A DNA stretch of 64,000 nucleotides from Adlercreutzia wanghongyangiae (GTDB lineage: Bacteria > Actinomycetota > Coriobacteriia > Coriobacteriales > Eggerthellaceae), in NCBI RefSeq assembly GCF_035989245.1, contig NZ_JAYMFF010000015.1, forward strand, positions 62,001 through 126,000. The letters are read 5' to 3'. Within the stretch, counting starts at the first letter, position 1. Every line of letters begins with the position of its first letter. The notes beneath the pieces were generated by a model. It searched no databases, was not told the DNA's origin, and saw only the letters and a list, made by a program, of their open reading frames with translations. Positions 25,119-33,429 of the stretch are shown one piece after another. The translations under genes and the position numbers were made by a program.

Positions 25119-25150
25119 GAAATCCGCTTCCTTCACAGGAAGCGGATTTC
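25119..25150 (-). terminator. Internal terminator/attenuator-like hairpin between rplX and rplE
   Basis: GAAATCCGCTTCC (25119-25131) and GGAAGCGGATTTC (25138-25150) form a perfect 13-bp stem with a 6-nt loop, 12 nt past the rplX stop. TTCTTGG follows on the minus strand. The rest of the gap (24990-25118) holds GC-rich stems such as CCCCGGGA/TCCCGGGG. Confidence 0.7.
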
Positions 25151-25161
25151 AACGGTGGCAT

Positions 25162-25494
25162 TTACTCGGCAGCGGGAATGTCCTTGCCGCACTTCTTGCA
25201 CACGCGGACGAGCTTGCCCTCGTCGCGGCGACGGGCCACGCGGGTGGCCTCGCCGCAGGAGGGGCACACCAGCATCACGTTGGACACGTGAATGGGGGCC
25301 TCCACGGTGGAAATGCCGCCCTGCGGGTTCTGCTGAGTGGGGCGCATGGCCTTCTTGACCATGTTCACCTTCTCCACCACCACGCGGGACTTCTCGGGAA
25401 CGGAGCGCAGCACCTTGCCGGTCTTGCCGCGATCCTTGCCGCTGATCACCTTCACGGTGTCGCCCTTGCGGATCGTCATCTTGTTCTGAGCCAT
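25162..25494 (-). CDS. rplX: 50S ribosomal protein L24
   Basis: A 110-residue protein with a KOW motif at the start (RKGDTVKVISGKDRGKTGKV) and HVSNVMLVCPSCG, containing a CxxC and a second CKKCG pair near the C-terminus, so it is probably zinc-binding. It nucleates 50S assembly. Confidence 0.97.
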   Translation of the reverse strand: MAQNKMTIRKGDTVKVISGKDRGKTGKVLRSVPEKSRVVVEKVNMVKKAMRPTQQNPQGGISTVEAPIHVSNVMLVCPSCGEATRVARRRDEGKLVRVCKKCGKDIPAAE

Positions 25495-25507
25495 TCTGAC
25501 ACCTCCC

Positions 25508-25876
25508 CTACAGCGTTTCCGGTGCCAGAGACACGATCTTCATGTACTTCTTGTCGCGCAGCTCGCGGGCGACGGGCCCGAAGATACGGGTACCGCGCGG
25601 GGAGCCGTCCTGGTTGATCAGCACGGCGGCGTTCTGATCGAAGCGGATGTAGGAGCCGTCGTTGCGACGAACTTCCTTCTTCACGCGCACGATCACGCAG
25701 CGCACGACCTCGCCCTTCTTGACGTTGCCGTTGGGCATCGCCTCCTTGACGCTGCAGATGATCACGTCACCGAGGCCCGCGTAACGGCGCTTCGAGCCGC
25801 CCAGGACCTTGATGCACTGCACCTTGCGAGCGCCGGAGTTGTCGGCCACGGCGAGCATGGATTGCATCTGAATCAT
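25508..25876 (-). CDS. rplN: 50S ribosomal protein L14
   Basis: A 122-residue protein, exactly the family length. MIQMQSMLAVADNSGARKVQ and the C-terminal RIFGPVARELRDKKYMKIVS are diagnostic. It lies between rpsQ and rplX in standard order. Confidence 0.98.
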   Translation of the reverse strand: MIQMQSMLAVADNSGARKVQCIKVLGGSKRRYAGLGDVIICSVKEAMPNGNVKKGEVVRCVIVRVKKEVRRNDGSYIRFDQNAAVLINQDGSPRGTRIFGPVARELRDKKYMKIVSLAPETL

Positions 25877-25926
25877 GTGATGTTCCTACTTTCCTTATCA
25901 ATAGCTTTCGTGCCAGGGCACCAAAA

Positions 25927-26187
25927 CTATTTGGCCTTCTCGACGATCTTCAGCAAACGCCAGCGCTTCATCTTGGACAGCGGGCGCGTCTCCATGATCT
26001 GAACGGTGTCGCCGACGCCGGCTTCGTTGTTCTCGTCATGGGCATGGAACTTCTTGGTGGAGGTGATCATCTTCTTGTAGATGGGATGGGGCTTGCGCTC
26101 CTCCACGGCCACCACGATGGTCTTGTCATTGGCGTCGCTCACCACGATGCCCTGACGAACCTTACGCAAATTGCGCTCTTCAGTCAT
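25927..26187 (-). CDS. rpsQ: 30S ribosomal protein S17
   Basis: An 86-residue OB-fold protein (RKVRQGIVVSDANDKTIVVA, GDTVQIMETRPLSKMKRWRL). The ATG at 26187 is chosen because GGAAGG lies at proper spacing. An in-frame GTG three codons upstream overlaps that site. Confidence 0.97.
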   Translation of the reverse strand: MTEERNLRKVRQGIVVSDANDKTIVVAVEERKPHPIYKKMITSTKKFHAHDENNEAGVGDTVQIMETRPLSKMKRWRLLKIVEKAK

Positions 26188-26206
26188 TGTTTGCACCTTC
26201 CTTGAT

Positions 26207-26401
26207 CTACGCGCTCAGCTCGCGAGCCCGCATCTCAGTCATGATGCGCGCGATGTCCTTCTTAACCTGCTTCACGCGGGCGGTGTTGTCAAGCTGGCTC
26301 GTGGCCATCTGGAAGCGAAGGTTGAACAGCTCAGCCTTGGCCTCCTTCAGCTTCACCTGCAGGTCCTCGGCAGAAAGTTCACGAATCTCTGCTGCTTTCA
26401 T
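26207..26401 (-). CDS. rpmC: 50S ribosomal protein L29
   Basis: A 64-residue two-helix protein (MKAAEIRELSAEDLQVKLKE, LFNLRFQMATSQLDNTARV) located at the nascent-chain exit. Its ATG overlaps the rplP stop (TAATG), giving translational coupling. Confidence 0.97.
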   Translation of the reverse strand: MKAAEIRELSAEDLQVKLKEAKAELFNLRFQMATSQLDNTARVKQVKKDIARIMTEMRARELSA

Positions 26402-26823
26402 TATTGCTGCCCCTCCGTTTCACGAGTGACGATCTTGCACTTGATGGGCAGCTTGTTGATGGCCAAACGAAGTGCCTCGCGGGCGGTCTCATCGTCCACG
26501 CCGGCGATCTCGAACATGATGCGGCCCGGCTTCACAACAGCGACCCAGCCCTCGGGATTGCCCTTACCGGAACCCATGCGGGTCTCGGCGGGCTTGGAGG
26601 TGATGGGCTTGTCGGGGAAGATCGTGATCCACACCTTACCGCCACGCTTCATGTGACGGGTCATGGCAATACGAGCAGCCTCGATCTGACGGTTGGTAAT
26701 CCAGTGAGCCTCCAGGGCCTGGATGCCGTACTCACCGTGGTTCAGGCGGGTGCCGCCCTTGGCCTTACCCTTCATGGAACCACGCTGCACCTTGCGGTGC
26801 TTCACGCGCTTAGGTACGAGCAT
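26401..26823 (-). CDS. rplP: 50S ribosomal protein L16
   Basis: A 140-residue protein (MLVPKRVKHRKVQRGSMKGK, HWITNRQIEAARIAMTRHMK, RMGSGKGNPEGWVAVVKPG). It lies near the A-site tRNA elbow in the 50S subunit. It abuts rpsC directly. Confidence 0.98.
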   Translation of the reverse strand: MLVPKRVKHRKVQRGSMKGKAKGGTRLNHGEYGIQALEAHWITNRQIEAARIAMTRHMKRGGKVWITIFPDKPITSKPAETRMGSGKGNPEGWVAVVKPGRIMFEIAGVDDETAREALRLAINKLPIKCKIVTRETEGQQ

Positions 26824-27537
26824 TTACTTGTCACCCCTCTCGCGGCGATCGTTACGACGGGAACGGTTCGGGCGGGAAGAGCCCTCGAGCGCGGGCTGGG
26901 GAGCCTTCTGGCCCGGCAGCACCTCGCCGTGGTACACCCACACCTGCACGCCGATGGAACCCATGGTGGTGGCAGCGGTGGCGAAGCCGTAGTCGATCTT
27001 CGCACGCAGGGTGTGCAGCGGCACGCGACCCTCGCGGTACCACTCGCGGCGGCTCATCTCGGCACCGCCCAGACGGCCGGAGCACTGGATACGGATGCCC
27101 TTGGCGCCCGACTTCATGGCCGACTGCACGGCCTTGCGCATGGCGCGACGGAAGGCCACGCGGCCCTCCAGCTGCTCGGCCACGGACTGGGCGATCAGCT
27201 CGGCGTCCAGCTCGGGACGCTTCACCTCCACCACGTCGATGGACACCGGGCCGTTAGCGACCTTCTCCAGGTCCTTGCGCAGAGCGTCGATCTCGGCGCC
27301 CTTCTTGCCGATGACCACGCCGGGGCGGGCGGTGGTGATGACGACCTTGATCTTGTCGCCGGCACGCTCGATCTCCACCTTGGAGACGGAGGCGCGGGCG
27401 AGACGCTTGTCGAGGAACTTGCGGATGGCAATGTCGTTCTCAAGCGTGGCGGCGTAGTCCTTGCCGGCGTACCAGCGGCTGCGCCAATCCTCGGTAATAC
27501 CGAGGCGGAATCCGGTAGGGCTGACTTTCTGACCCAT
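26824..27537 (-). CDS. rpsC: 30S ribosomal protein S3
   Basis: A 237-residue protein. MGQKVSPTGFRLGITEDWRS opens it; the KH domain contains ARPGVVIGKKGAEIDALRKD; the C-terminal domain contains SGRLGGAEMSRREWYREGRV. It forms the mRNA entry site with S4 and S5. A basic tail (NRSRRNDRRERGDK) closes it. Confidence 0.98.
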   Translation of the reverse strand: MGQKVSPTGFRLGITEDWRSRWYAGKDYAATLENDIAIRKFLDKRLARASVSKVEIERAGDKIKVVITTARPGVVIGKKGAEIDALRKDLEKVANGPVSIDVVEVKRPELDAELIAQSVAEQLEGRVAFRRAMRKAVQSAMKSGAKGIRIQCSGRLGGAEMSRREWYREGRVPLHTLRAKIDYGFATAATTMGSIGVQVWVYHGEVLPGQKAPQPALEGSSRPNRSRRNDRRERGDK

Positions 27538-27541
27538 TACC

Positions 27542-27883
27542 TTATGCCTCCTCTCGGGGTGCGACGACGATGGTGATGTGGCACGTGCGCTTGTTGATGC
27601 GCGACGCGGAACCCTTGGCGCGGGGACGAATGCGCTTCAGGGTGGGACCCTCGTCGACGAACGCGGTCTTCACGACCAGGTTGTCGGCGCGAAGGTGGTT
27701 GTTGTGCTCGGCGTTGGCCACGGCGGAGTTCAGCGTCTTGGCGACGGTCTCGGCGGCAGCGCGCTCGCAGAAGGCCAGAATCTCGCGGGCCTGGGCGACG
27801 GACTTGCCGCGCACCAGGTCGACCACGATGCGGGCCTTGCGGGGAGCGATGCGGACGTAACGCGATACTGCTTTAGTTTCCAT
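27542..27883 (-). CDS. rplV: 50S ribosomal protein L22
   Basis: A 113-residue protein (AVSRYVRIAPRKARIVVDLV, RIRPRAKGSASRINKRTCHI). Its beta-hairpin lines the exit tunnel. The ATG at 27883 (METKAV) is preferred to a GTG four codons upstream, although GTGAGAAG gives only a weak ribosome binding site. Confidence 0.97.
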   Translation of the reverse strand: METKAVSRYVRIAPRKARIVVDLVRGKSVAQAREILAFCERAAAETVAKTLNSAVANAEHNNHLRADNLVVKTAFVDEGPTLKRIRPRAKGSASRINKRTCHITIVVAPREEA

Positions 27884-27902
27884 GTAACTTCTCACCTATG
27901 CC

Positions 27903-28175
27903 CTATCGCTTCTTCTTGTCGGCCGCGTGACCCTTGAAGGTACGGGTCGGCGAGAACTCGCCCAGCTTGTGGCCAACCATAGACTCGGTAATGTAGACCG
28001 GCACGTGCTTGCGGCCATCGTACACGGCGATGGTGTGACCCACCATTTCCGGGAAGATGGTGCTGGCGCGGGACCAGGTCTTGATGACGTTCTTTTCGCC
28101 AGCCGCATTCATTGCCTCGATACGGGCAAGCAGGCGCGGCTCTACGAAAGGACCCTTTTTCAAACTTCTGCTCAC
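27903..28175 (-). CDS. rpsS: 30S ribosomal protein S19
   Basis: A 90-residue protein (SRSLKKGPFVEPRLLARIEA, STIFPEMVGHTIAVYDGRKH, KLGEFSPTRTFKGH). It starts with GTG at 28175 after AGAAGGAG. It binds 16S rRNA in the 30S head. Confidence 0.97.
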   Translation of the reverse strand: MSRSLKKGPFVEPRLLARIEAMNAAGEKNVIKTWSRASTIFPEMVGHTIAVYDGRKHVPVYITESMVGHKLGEFSPTRTFKGHAADKKKR

Positions 28176-28195
28176 TTAAGACTCCTTCTATTCCG

Positions 28196-29026
28196 CTACT
28201 TCTTGCGACGACGGATGATGAGACGGCTGGAGGCCTTCTTCTTGTTGCGGGTGCGATGGCCCTTAGTCGGCACGCCCCACGGGGTAACCGGATGACGACC
28301 GGCGGACTTGTTCTTGCCCTCGCCACCGCCGTGCGGATGGTCGACCGGGTTCATGACGGTACCGCGAACGGTCGGACGGACGCCCATCCAACGCTTGCGG
28401 CCGGCCTTACCGATCTTGATGTTGGAGTGCTCGGCATTGCCCACCTCGCCGATGGTGGCGCGGCAGGTGATCAGCACGCGACGCATCTCGGAAGAGGGCA
28501 TGCGCAGGATGGCGTAGTTGCCCTCCTTACCCATGAGCTGGATGGAAGTGCCGGCGGAACGAGCGATGGCGGCACCCTTGCCGGGCTGCAGCTCCACATT
28601 GTGGATCAGCGTACCGACCGGGATGTTGGCCAGGGGCAGCGCGTTGCCGGGCTTGATGTCGGCATCGGGACCGGAGACCACGATGTCGCCCACCTTCAGG
28701 CCCTTCGGGTGGATGATGTAGCGCTTCTCGCCGTCAACATAGTGCAGCAGAGCGATACGGGCGGAACGGTTGGGATCGTACTCGATCGTGGCGACCTTGG
28801 CGGGCACGCCGTCCTTGTTCCGCTTGAAGTCGATGATGCGGTAACGCTGTTTGTTGCCGCCGCCCTGGTGACGGGTGGTGATGCGGCCATACATGTTGCG
28901 ACCGGCCTTCTTCGGCTTCGGGGCCAGCAGAGACTTCTCCGGCTTGGACGTGGTGATCTCCGCGAAGTCGGAGACCGTCTGGAAACGTCGGCCGGGGCTC
29001 GTCGGCTTGTACTGTTTGATTCCCAC
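28196..29026 (-). CDS. rplB: 50S ribosomal protein L2
   Basis: A 276-residue protein, full length for L2, with GIKQYKPTSPGRRFQTVSDF at the start and the C-terminal MNPVDHPHGGGEGKNKSAGR near the peptidyl-transferase centre. The start is GTG at 29026 with AGAAAGG upstream; the longer open frame above it is Arg-rich leader. It is the first gene of the cluster: rplW, rplD, rplC and rpsJ, which normally precede it, are not in this window. Confidence 0.96.
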   Translation of the reverse strand: MGIKQYKPTSPGRRFQTVSDFAEITTSKPEKSLLAPKPKKAGRNMYGRITTRHQGGGNKQRYRIIDFKRNKDGVPAKVATIEYDPNRSARIALLHYVDGEKRYIIHPKGLKVGDIVVSGPDADIKPGNALPLANIPVGTLIHNVELQPGKGAAIARSAGTSIQLMGKEGNYAILRMPSSEMRRVLITCRATIGEVGNAEHSNIKIGKAGRKRWMGVRPTVRGTVMNPVDHPHGGGEGKNKSAGRHPVTPWGVPTKGHRTRNKKKASSRLIIRRRKK

Positions 29027-29487
29027 AGTAACAACCTTTCTTGACTTCGGACCTTTCCCACTGCCGGTTGGTAGGGCAACCTGCACCGGGATCCGTCCCT
29101 TACCTCGGATCTTCCGCTCGCGCGCCTCTCCGCACACCGGAAGCTCCCTTGCCTTGGTGGTCAGGCGATTGCCGATCGGCCGCGATGGAGGCTCGGGGCC
29201 GCGACGCCGTCTAACCACGCGCCCGGGTGTATCCATCGACGGTCACACAGACGCAAAGATGCATTATAGGCGTGGGTTTGGGCGGGTTCAAGAAGTTTTT
29301 CGCCGACGGCTGCGCCCTCACATTTCCCGCACATACGGGGCGAATAGAGGACCACCGGGAAGGATGAGAGTCCCGTTCCGCAGGCATCTGAGCATCCGCG
29401 GGGATGAGGCTTCGCTCCGCAGCCGACTTCGCGCTTATCCCGCTGCGAGCATGATCAAGGCAATAGCAGAAATGACACCTGCGACTC
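29027..29487 (-). other. Upstream region/leader of the rplB operon
   Basis: No gene is seen. A frame continuous with rplB runs to about 29236 but its residues are compositionally odd. No clear -10/-35 pair could be fixed. The absence of rplW here means this region must carry the promoter for the downstream ribosomal cluster. Confidence 0.5.
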
Positions 29488-29640
29488 GGTACCAAACCAG
29501 ACAATCTTGCCTAAGCCATCGGCTCTCGTCGCCAAAAATCGCGAGTTTGGTACCCTGAGCGCGCTTTCTCCAAAATTCCCACCTGGTATTTCTTCGGGCC
29601 AGGGTACCAAACCCACCAGTTTTGGGGTACCAAACCTCAC
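29488..29640. repeat. Four GGTACCAAAC motifs in direct and inverted order
   Basis: GGTACCAAAC lies at 29488-29497, 29603-29612 and 29626-29635, and in inverted form (GTTTGGTACC) at 29545-29554. The second and third share AGGGTACCAAAC as a 12-bp inverted pair around a 44-nt loop. They lie between the frdB-like stop and rplB and overlap no credible gene. They are candidate binding sites or remnants of a repeat. Confidence 0.6.
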
Positions 29641-29687
29641 TATTCTGACGAGAGGCCTGAATGGTGCGAGCGCGACGCTGGCAAACG

Positions 29688-29734
29688 AAAAGCGCCCCTC
29701 GGCCGCAGACGAGGCTGCGTGCCCGAGGGACGCT
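29688..29734 (-). terminator. Terminator of the flavoprotein/Fe-S operon at 29.8-32.4 kb
   Basis: On the minus strand AGCGTCCCTCGG pairs with CCGAGGGGCGCT and is followed by TTTT. It begins about 60 nt past the Fe-S subunit stop. Confidence 0.75.
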
Positions 29735-29796
29735 GCAAGAAGACGAAGGCGCAACCGCGAAGGGAGGGAGGGGTGCGGGGCGCCTTCCCGAAACGG

Positions 29797-30489
29797 CTAG
29801 TCCTGCTTCACGAGACCGCGCTCGGCGGCGGCGTCGCGCAGCTTCTGCCAAATGGCCAGGTGATCGATCTCCAGCTGGTTGCAGTGGGCCGTGCAGGTGC
29901 CGCACATGGTGCAGTCCCACAGGCCGCCCTGGACGGCCTCCACGATGCGGTCGGCCTGGTCATAGGGATCGAAGTGGCGGAAGGCCACAGCCAGCATATG
30001 GGAGGGCCCAATGTACTCCGGGTTCATGGCGCGAGCCGGGCAGCCGGCCGTGCACACCTGGCAGCGGGCACAGTAGTTGATGCCGAACAGCTCGTCGGCG
30101 TCCTCCATGTTGTAGGTCTGAACGTCGTCGATAGTCAGCGGAGCCACGCGCACGCGCTTGTAAGTCTCGGCGATCTTCTCCTGCACCTGGCTCTTGTCCA
30201 CCACGAGGTCCTTCACCACCGGCACGCCGGCGAGCGGCTCGACCGTATGGGAGCCGTCCTCAAGCGGAACCACGCAAGCGAGCACGGGCTCGCCGTCGAG
30301 CATCATGGCGCAGCGGCCGCACATGCGTCCACGGCAGGAGTAGTCGAAAGCCAGCGGCTCCTCGTTCTCGTGGATATACACGAGCGCCTGCAGCAGGGTC
30401 ATGTACTCGTCGTCGTGGGGAACCTCATAGGTGGCCTCGTAGGGCTGCGCGTCCTTTTCGGGATCGTAGCGCTTGACGGTTATCTTCAT
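29797..30489 (-). CDS. Fumarate-reductase-type iron-sulfur subunit (FrdB/SdhB-like)
   Basis: A 230-residue protein. The N-terminal plant-type ferredoxin domain has Cys ligands for [2Fe-2S] in CRGRMCGRCAMML and a later ACVVP. The C-terminal bacterial ferredoxin domain has CARCQVCTAGCPA and CTMCGTCTAHC. It would carry electrons to the flavoprotein encoded 21 nt upstream. It has no Tat signal, so if it works outside it must be co-exported with the flavoprotein. No membrane-anchor (FrdC/SdhC) gene is present. It is paralogous to the protein at 37120-37815. Confidence 0.93.
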   Translation of the reverse strand: MKITVKRYDPEKDAQPYEATYEVPHDDEYMTLLQALVYIHENEEPLAFDYSCRGRMCGRCAMMLDGEPVLACVVPLEDGSHTVEPLAGVPVVKDLVVDKSQVQEKIAETYKRVRVAPLTIDDVQTYNMEDADELFGINYCARCQVCTAGCPARAMNPEYIGPSHMLAVAFRHFDPYDQADRIVEAVQGGLWDCTMCGTCTAHCNQLEIDHLAIWQKLRDAAAERGLVKQD

Positions 30490-30510
30490 TGGAACTCTCC
30501 TTCATTCTTG

Positions 30511-32355
30511 CTAGTACGTGATCTTCTCACTCGTCAGGGTGCCGTCTTCGGCACGCGTGTAGGCCAGCGAGCACTTCCAGTTAACGTCATCAACATCTGG
30601 GAATTCCGGTCGAATGAGGGAATCGCGGCTCTCCTCGCGCTCCAGCGAGCCGGCAACGAACAAACGCGCCTCGTCGAGAAGGTTCAGCGTCTCGATGGCA
30701 TCCTTCCAGTCGAGGTTGTAAGTGCGCGACTTGTCGGCGCAGGCCATACGCGGCACATCCTCGGCGAGGATACGCTCGAGCTCGTCTCGCGCAGCCTCCA
30801 GCGTCGCAACGGGACGAACGGGACGACCTGCCTCGGCGCAGGCGTACTGAACATTGCGGCGTACGGTGATGGGCCGCAGAGGATCGTCGATCTCGCGCAT
30901 GCGCAGATCCTCGAGACGAGAAATCTCGTCAGCAACGGAAGCGTAAGTCGCTCCCTCTAGAGGCTCGTAGGACTGCACGTACTCCATGGCCTTCTTCATA
31001 GCGTAGCGACCCATGCCGCGGTTGGTGTTGTTCACGTTGCCGCCCTGGCTGCCGGAATTGGCTCGCACGACGAACAGGCCCTCGAAGTCGCGGCACATGG
31101 CGTTCTCGTCCACCAGGGGCTGTCCGCCATGCTCGTACATCTCCGGAACAACCTCCACAGTCTCCTTCAGGAAATCGAAGCCGAAGTTTCGCTTGAGCAG
31201 GGCCGCATTACGCTGGTACATCCAGCGCATGGTGGGCATGGACTCTTCAGTGACAGTGAGGTACACGCCGCCGTTCTCCGACCCTTTGCCGGCATCGTTG
31301 GCCAGGGCCATCGCCTGAATGACGCCCTCCTGGGTCGTAAGAACTTCAGGATCGACGTAGGCGGTGAGCGGGTTGCCGTCGGCGTCGGCCAAATCGCCCG
31401 AGTGTACCGAGTCGGCGCCCATCATGGCGCCCTCGGAAGCTGCAAAGCTCCGCGGGTAGACGGTCATGAGGTCATAGGTGCAGAACTCGTTGTCGGCAAT
31501 GCGGCCGCCGTGACGCAGGATGGACATCTCCACCTCAGCCGTGTTGTCGAGGCAGTTGTTCGAAGTGCAGGAAGTGGAATTCCACCCGAAAAACTGGGTA
31601 GATCCGCCCGTGGCGCTTACCGTCGCCTTGGCGTGGTACACGCGGTATTCACCCGTGGGAAGGTAGATGCCCACCGCGCCCAGGCAGCGTCCGTCCTCGA
31701 TGATGAGGTCGGTGATCATGGTCTTGTCATGAACGGTGACGTAGTCCTTCGAACGGAAATAGTCGGACCAATGACGTGTCATGGAATGCTCGATACCGCG
31801 CGTCGTCGGGAAGTCGTAAAGGTAGAACGGCGTGCCGTCGTCGTTGCGCGGCGAGAGGATCTCGCCCATATTGGCGATGGCCACCTCGGGATACATCTCA
31901 TCCTTGTCCTGGACCTTCATCTGCTTGAACAGGCTCCAGTCACGCACGAACGTGCCCTCGGGCACCTCGTCGGCGGTCTCGTAGTAGGCCTCGGGTGTCC
32001 AGGTGTGCATGATGTCGAAGTTCATGCCGAACGCGCCGCCGAAGCCATAGGGCGCCTTATCCACCACGATAAGGTTCTGACCCGCTCGGCAGGCTTGCTC
32101 CATAGCAAACGATGCGCCGAAACCGCCGCCGATGAGCAAGATGTCCGTATCGAAAACGCTCGCGGTAACCTCCGCCGCGGCAACGGTGCCGGCGCTCTCA
32201 GCTCCAGTATCCGCCATCTCGCTCTGGCTCGTCGGCGCGCAACCTGCAAGCGCACCGCCCGCCAAAGCCGCCGCGCCGGCCGTCAGACCGCCCAGCTTGA
32301 AGAACGAACGTCGGTCCATGCTGCGAACCGCCTTCTCTCCTTGCGTGTTCCCCAT
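30511..32355 (-). CDS. Tat-exported fumarate-reductase-like flavoprotein subunit
   Basis: A 614-residue protein. The Tat signal MDRRSFFKLGG is followed by an Ala/Gly stretch ending ALAGC. The FAD motif near residue 66 reads ILLIGGGFGASFAMEQA. The C-terminal helical domain (DPLRPITVRRNVQYACAEAG) matches fumarate reductase/succinate dehydrogenase/APS reductase flavoproteins. With the adjacent Fe-S subunit it forms a two-subunit exported reductase lacking an anchor. The substrate is unknown. The ATG at 32355 follows AGGAGAAAGAGGG. A tandem-MarR regulator is divergent and likely controls the operon. Confidence 0.92.
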   Translation of the reverse strand: MGNTQGEKAVRSMDRRSFFKLGGLTAGAAALAGGALAGCAPTSQSEMADTGAESAGTVAAAEVTASVFDTDILLIGGGFGASFAMEQACRAGQNLIVVDKAPYGFGGAFGMNFDIMHTWTPEAYYETADEVPEGTFVRDWSLFKQMKVQDKDEMYPEVAIANMGEILSPRNDDGTPFYLYDFPTTRGIEHSMTRHWSDYFRSKDYVTVHDKTMITDLIIEDGRCLGAVGIYLPTGEYRVYHAKATVSATGGSTQFFGWNSTSCTSNNCLDNTAEVEMSILRHGGRIADNEFCTYDLMTVYPRSFAASEGAMMGADSVHSGDLADADGNPLTAYVDPEVLTTQEGVIQAMALANDAGKGSENGGVYLTVTEESMPTMRWMYQRNAALLKRNFGFDFLKETVEVVPEMYEHGGQPLVDENAMCRDFEGLFVVRANSGSQGGNVNNTNRGMGRYAMKKAMEYVQSYEPLEGATYASVADEISRLEDLRMREIDDPLRPITVRRNVQYACAEAGRPVRPVATLEAARDELERILAEDVPRMACADKSRTYNLDWKDAIETLNLLDEARLFVAGSLEREESRDSLIRPEFPDVDDVNWKCSLAYTRAEDGTLTSEKITY

Positions 32356-32468
32356 CCCTCTTTCTCCTTTCAAATAGGGATCAGACGAGGAAGAGATTAC
32401 GCATCGTCAACGTCGGCAGCAAAAGTTGCGTTATCGGAACAATCGTTGACCTTCTTATGCCCGACAAT

Positions 32469-32509
32469 GCGCCTGATAATTGTTGCGCATTTGGAATATC
32501 GTCAGGCGC
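32469..32509. promoter_or_regulatory. Inverted-repeat operator candidate between reductase operon and MarR gene
   Basis: GCGCCTGA (32469-32476) and TCAGGCGC (32502-32509) form a perfect 8-bp inverted repeat, 25 nt apart, in the 204-nt divergent intergenic region. It is a plausible site for the adjacent regulator. Confidence 0.4.
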
Positions 32510-32559
32510 GAGATACTCGCGCGTATCATATGATGCAACGGAGGAGACGGGGGGCAACG

Positions 32560-33429
32560 ATGGAGCGTGCGGGAGAGGGTTGGAGCGACGGCAGCGATGC
32601 GGCTTTGGTGTTCGATCGGTGGATGAGAATTATCACAAGCCGATTGAGAGCGGAACGCGAATCTACCATAAATCAGTTCTGGATGCTTCTTGTCACTAGC
32701 GGTAAGCCAGCAATGCCTGTAGCCGCAGCGGCCAACATACTAGAACTGAACTACACGACTATTGCCGAGTGCACTGCGCAGCTCGTTTCCGTGGGAGCTC
32801 TTGAGAAAACCAAATCCGAAGACGATAGTCGCTGCGCTCTCATCACCACAACCAAGGCGGGCGAGCATCTGATGGACACCCTGGATCGATGCCTCGTGTC
32901 AGTTGCGAAAGACGCCCTCGCTCCCCTCGAGGGAGAAAGGCGCGTGCAGGGGCTGCGCCTCTTCTACGAGGTATGCGTCCGACTCGGCAAGAAGCGAATG
33001 GCGGGCAACTTGGTGCGCGGAGACAGCGTCTTCATCATTACCTGCCAGCAAATCGCCGTCGAATTCGGTCACCTCTGCCGGCAGTACCGCCTCAACGAGA
33101 TTCAGGGCCACACGCTCCTCGCCATCGGCCAGAGCGAATGCGCTTCAATGAAAGCGCTGCGCAAGAAGCTGTGCCTGGACGCCCCTACCCTCTCCCGCGC
33201 CGTCTCGCGCCTCGTCGAGCGAGGATTCGCAAAGCGCGTCGAGGGCGCCAGTCGCCGAGAGACGAACGTCGCGCTCACCGCAAGCGGCCTACAGTGCGCC
33301 TCGAGCCTCGCCGAGGAAACCGACTCCATGCTCGCGCGGCTCTTCGCCGACGACTACGGCAGCCCGACATTCCGCCAAACGGTGAGCGCCCTGCGCGCGT
33401 CGCTCGAAGAGTACGCCCGGCAGCGCTAG
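32560..33429 (+). CDS. Tandem MarR-type transcriptional regulator
   Basis: A 289-residue protein, twice the usual MarR length. An N-terminal winged-helix half (about residues 15-125: MPVAAAANILELNYTTIAEC, LVSVGALEKTKSEDDSR) and a C-terminal half (about 145-285: SMKALRKKLCLDAPTLSRAV, LVERGFAKRVEGASRRETNV) each look like a MarR domain with a wing, so one chain would make a pseudo-dimer. It is divergent from the flavoprotein/Fe-S operon and probably responds to its substrate. The ATG at 32560 follows GGGGGG; ATG at 32530 or 32533 is also possible. It converges on and overlaps the YgiQ gene by four bases. Confidence 0.8.
   Translation: MERAGEGWSDGSDAALVFDRWMRIITSRLRAERESTINQFWMLLVTSGKPAMPVAAAANILELNYTTIAECTAQLVSVGALEKTKSEDDSRCALITTTKAGEHLMDTLDRCLVSVAKDALAPLEGERRVQGLRLFYEVCVRLGKKRMAGNLVRGDSVFIITCQQIAVEFGHLCRQYRLNEIQGHTLLAIGQSECASMKALRKKLCLDAPTLSRAVSRLVERGFAKRVEGASRRETNVALTASGLQCASSLAEETDSMLARLFADDYGSPTFRQTVSALRASLEEYARQR

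Noticed and set aside
29027..29236. An N-terminal extension of rplB
   Set aside because: L2 starts at the conserved GIKQYKPTSPG segment; the extension is basic and compositionally odd, and the GTG at 29026 has its own ribosome binding site.
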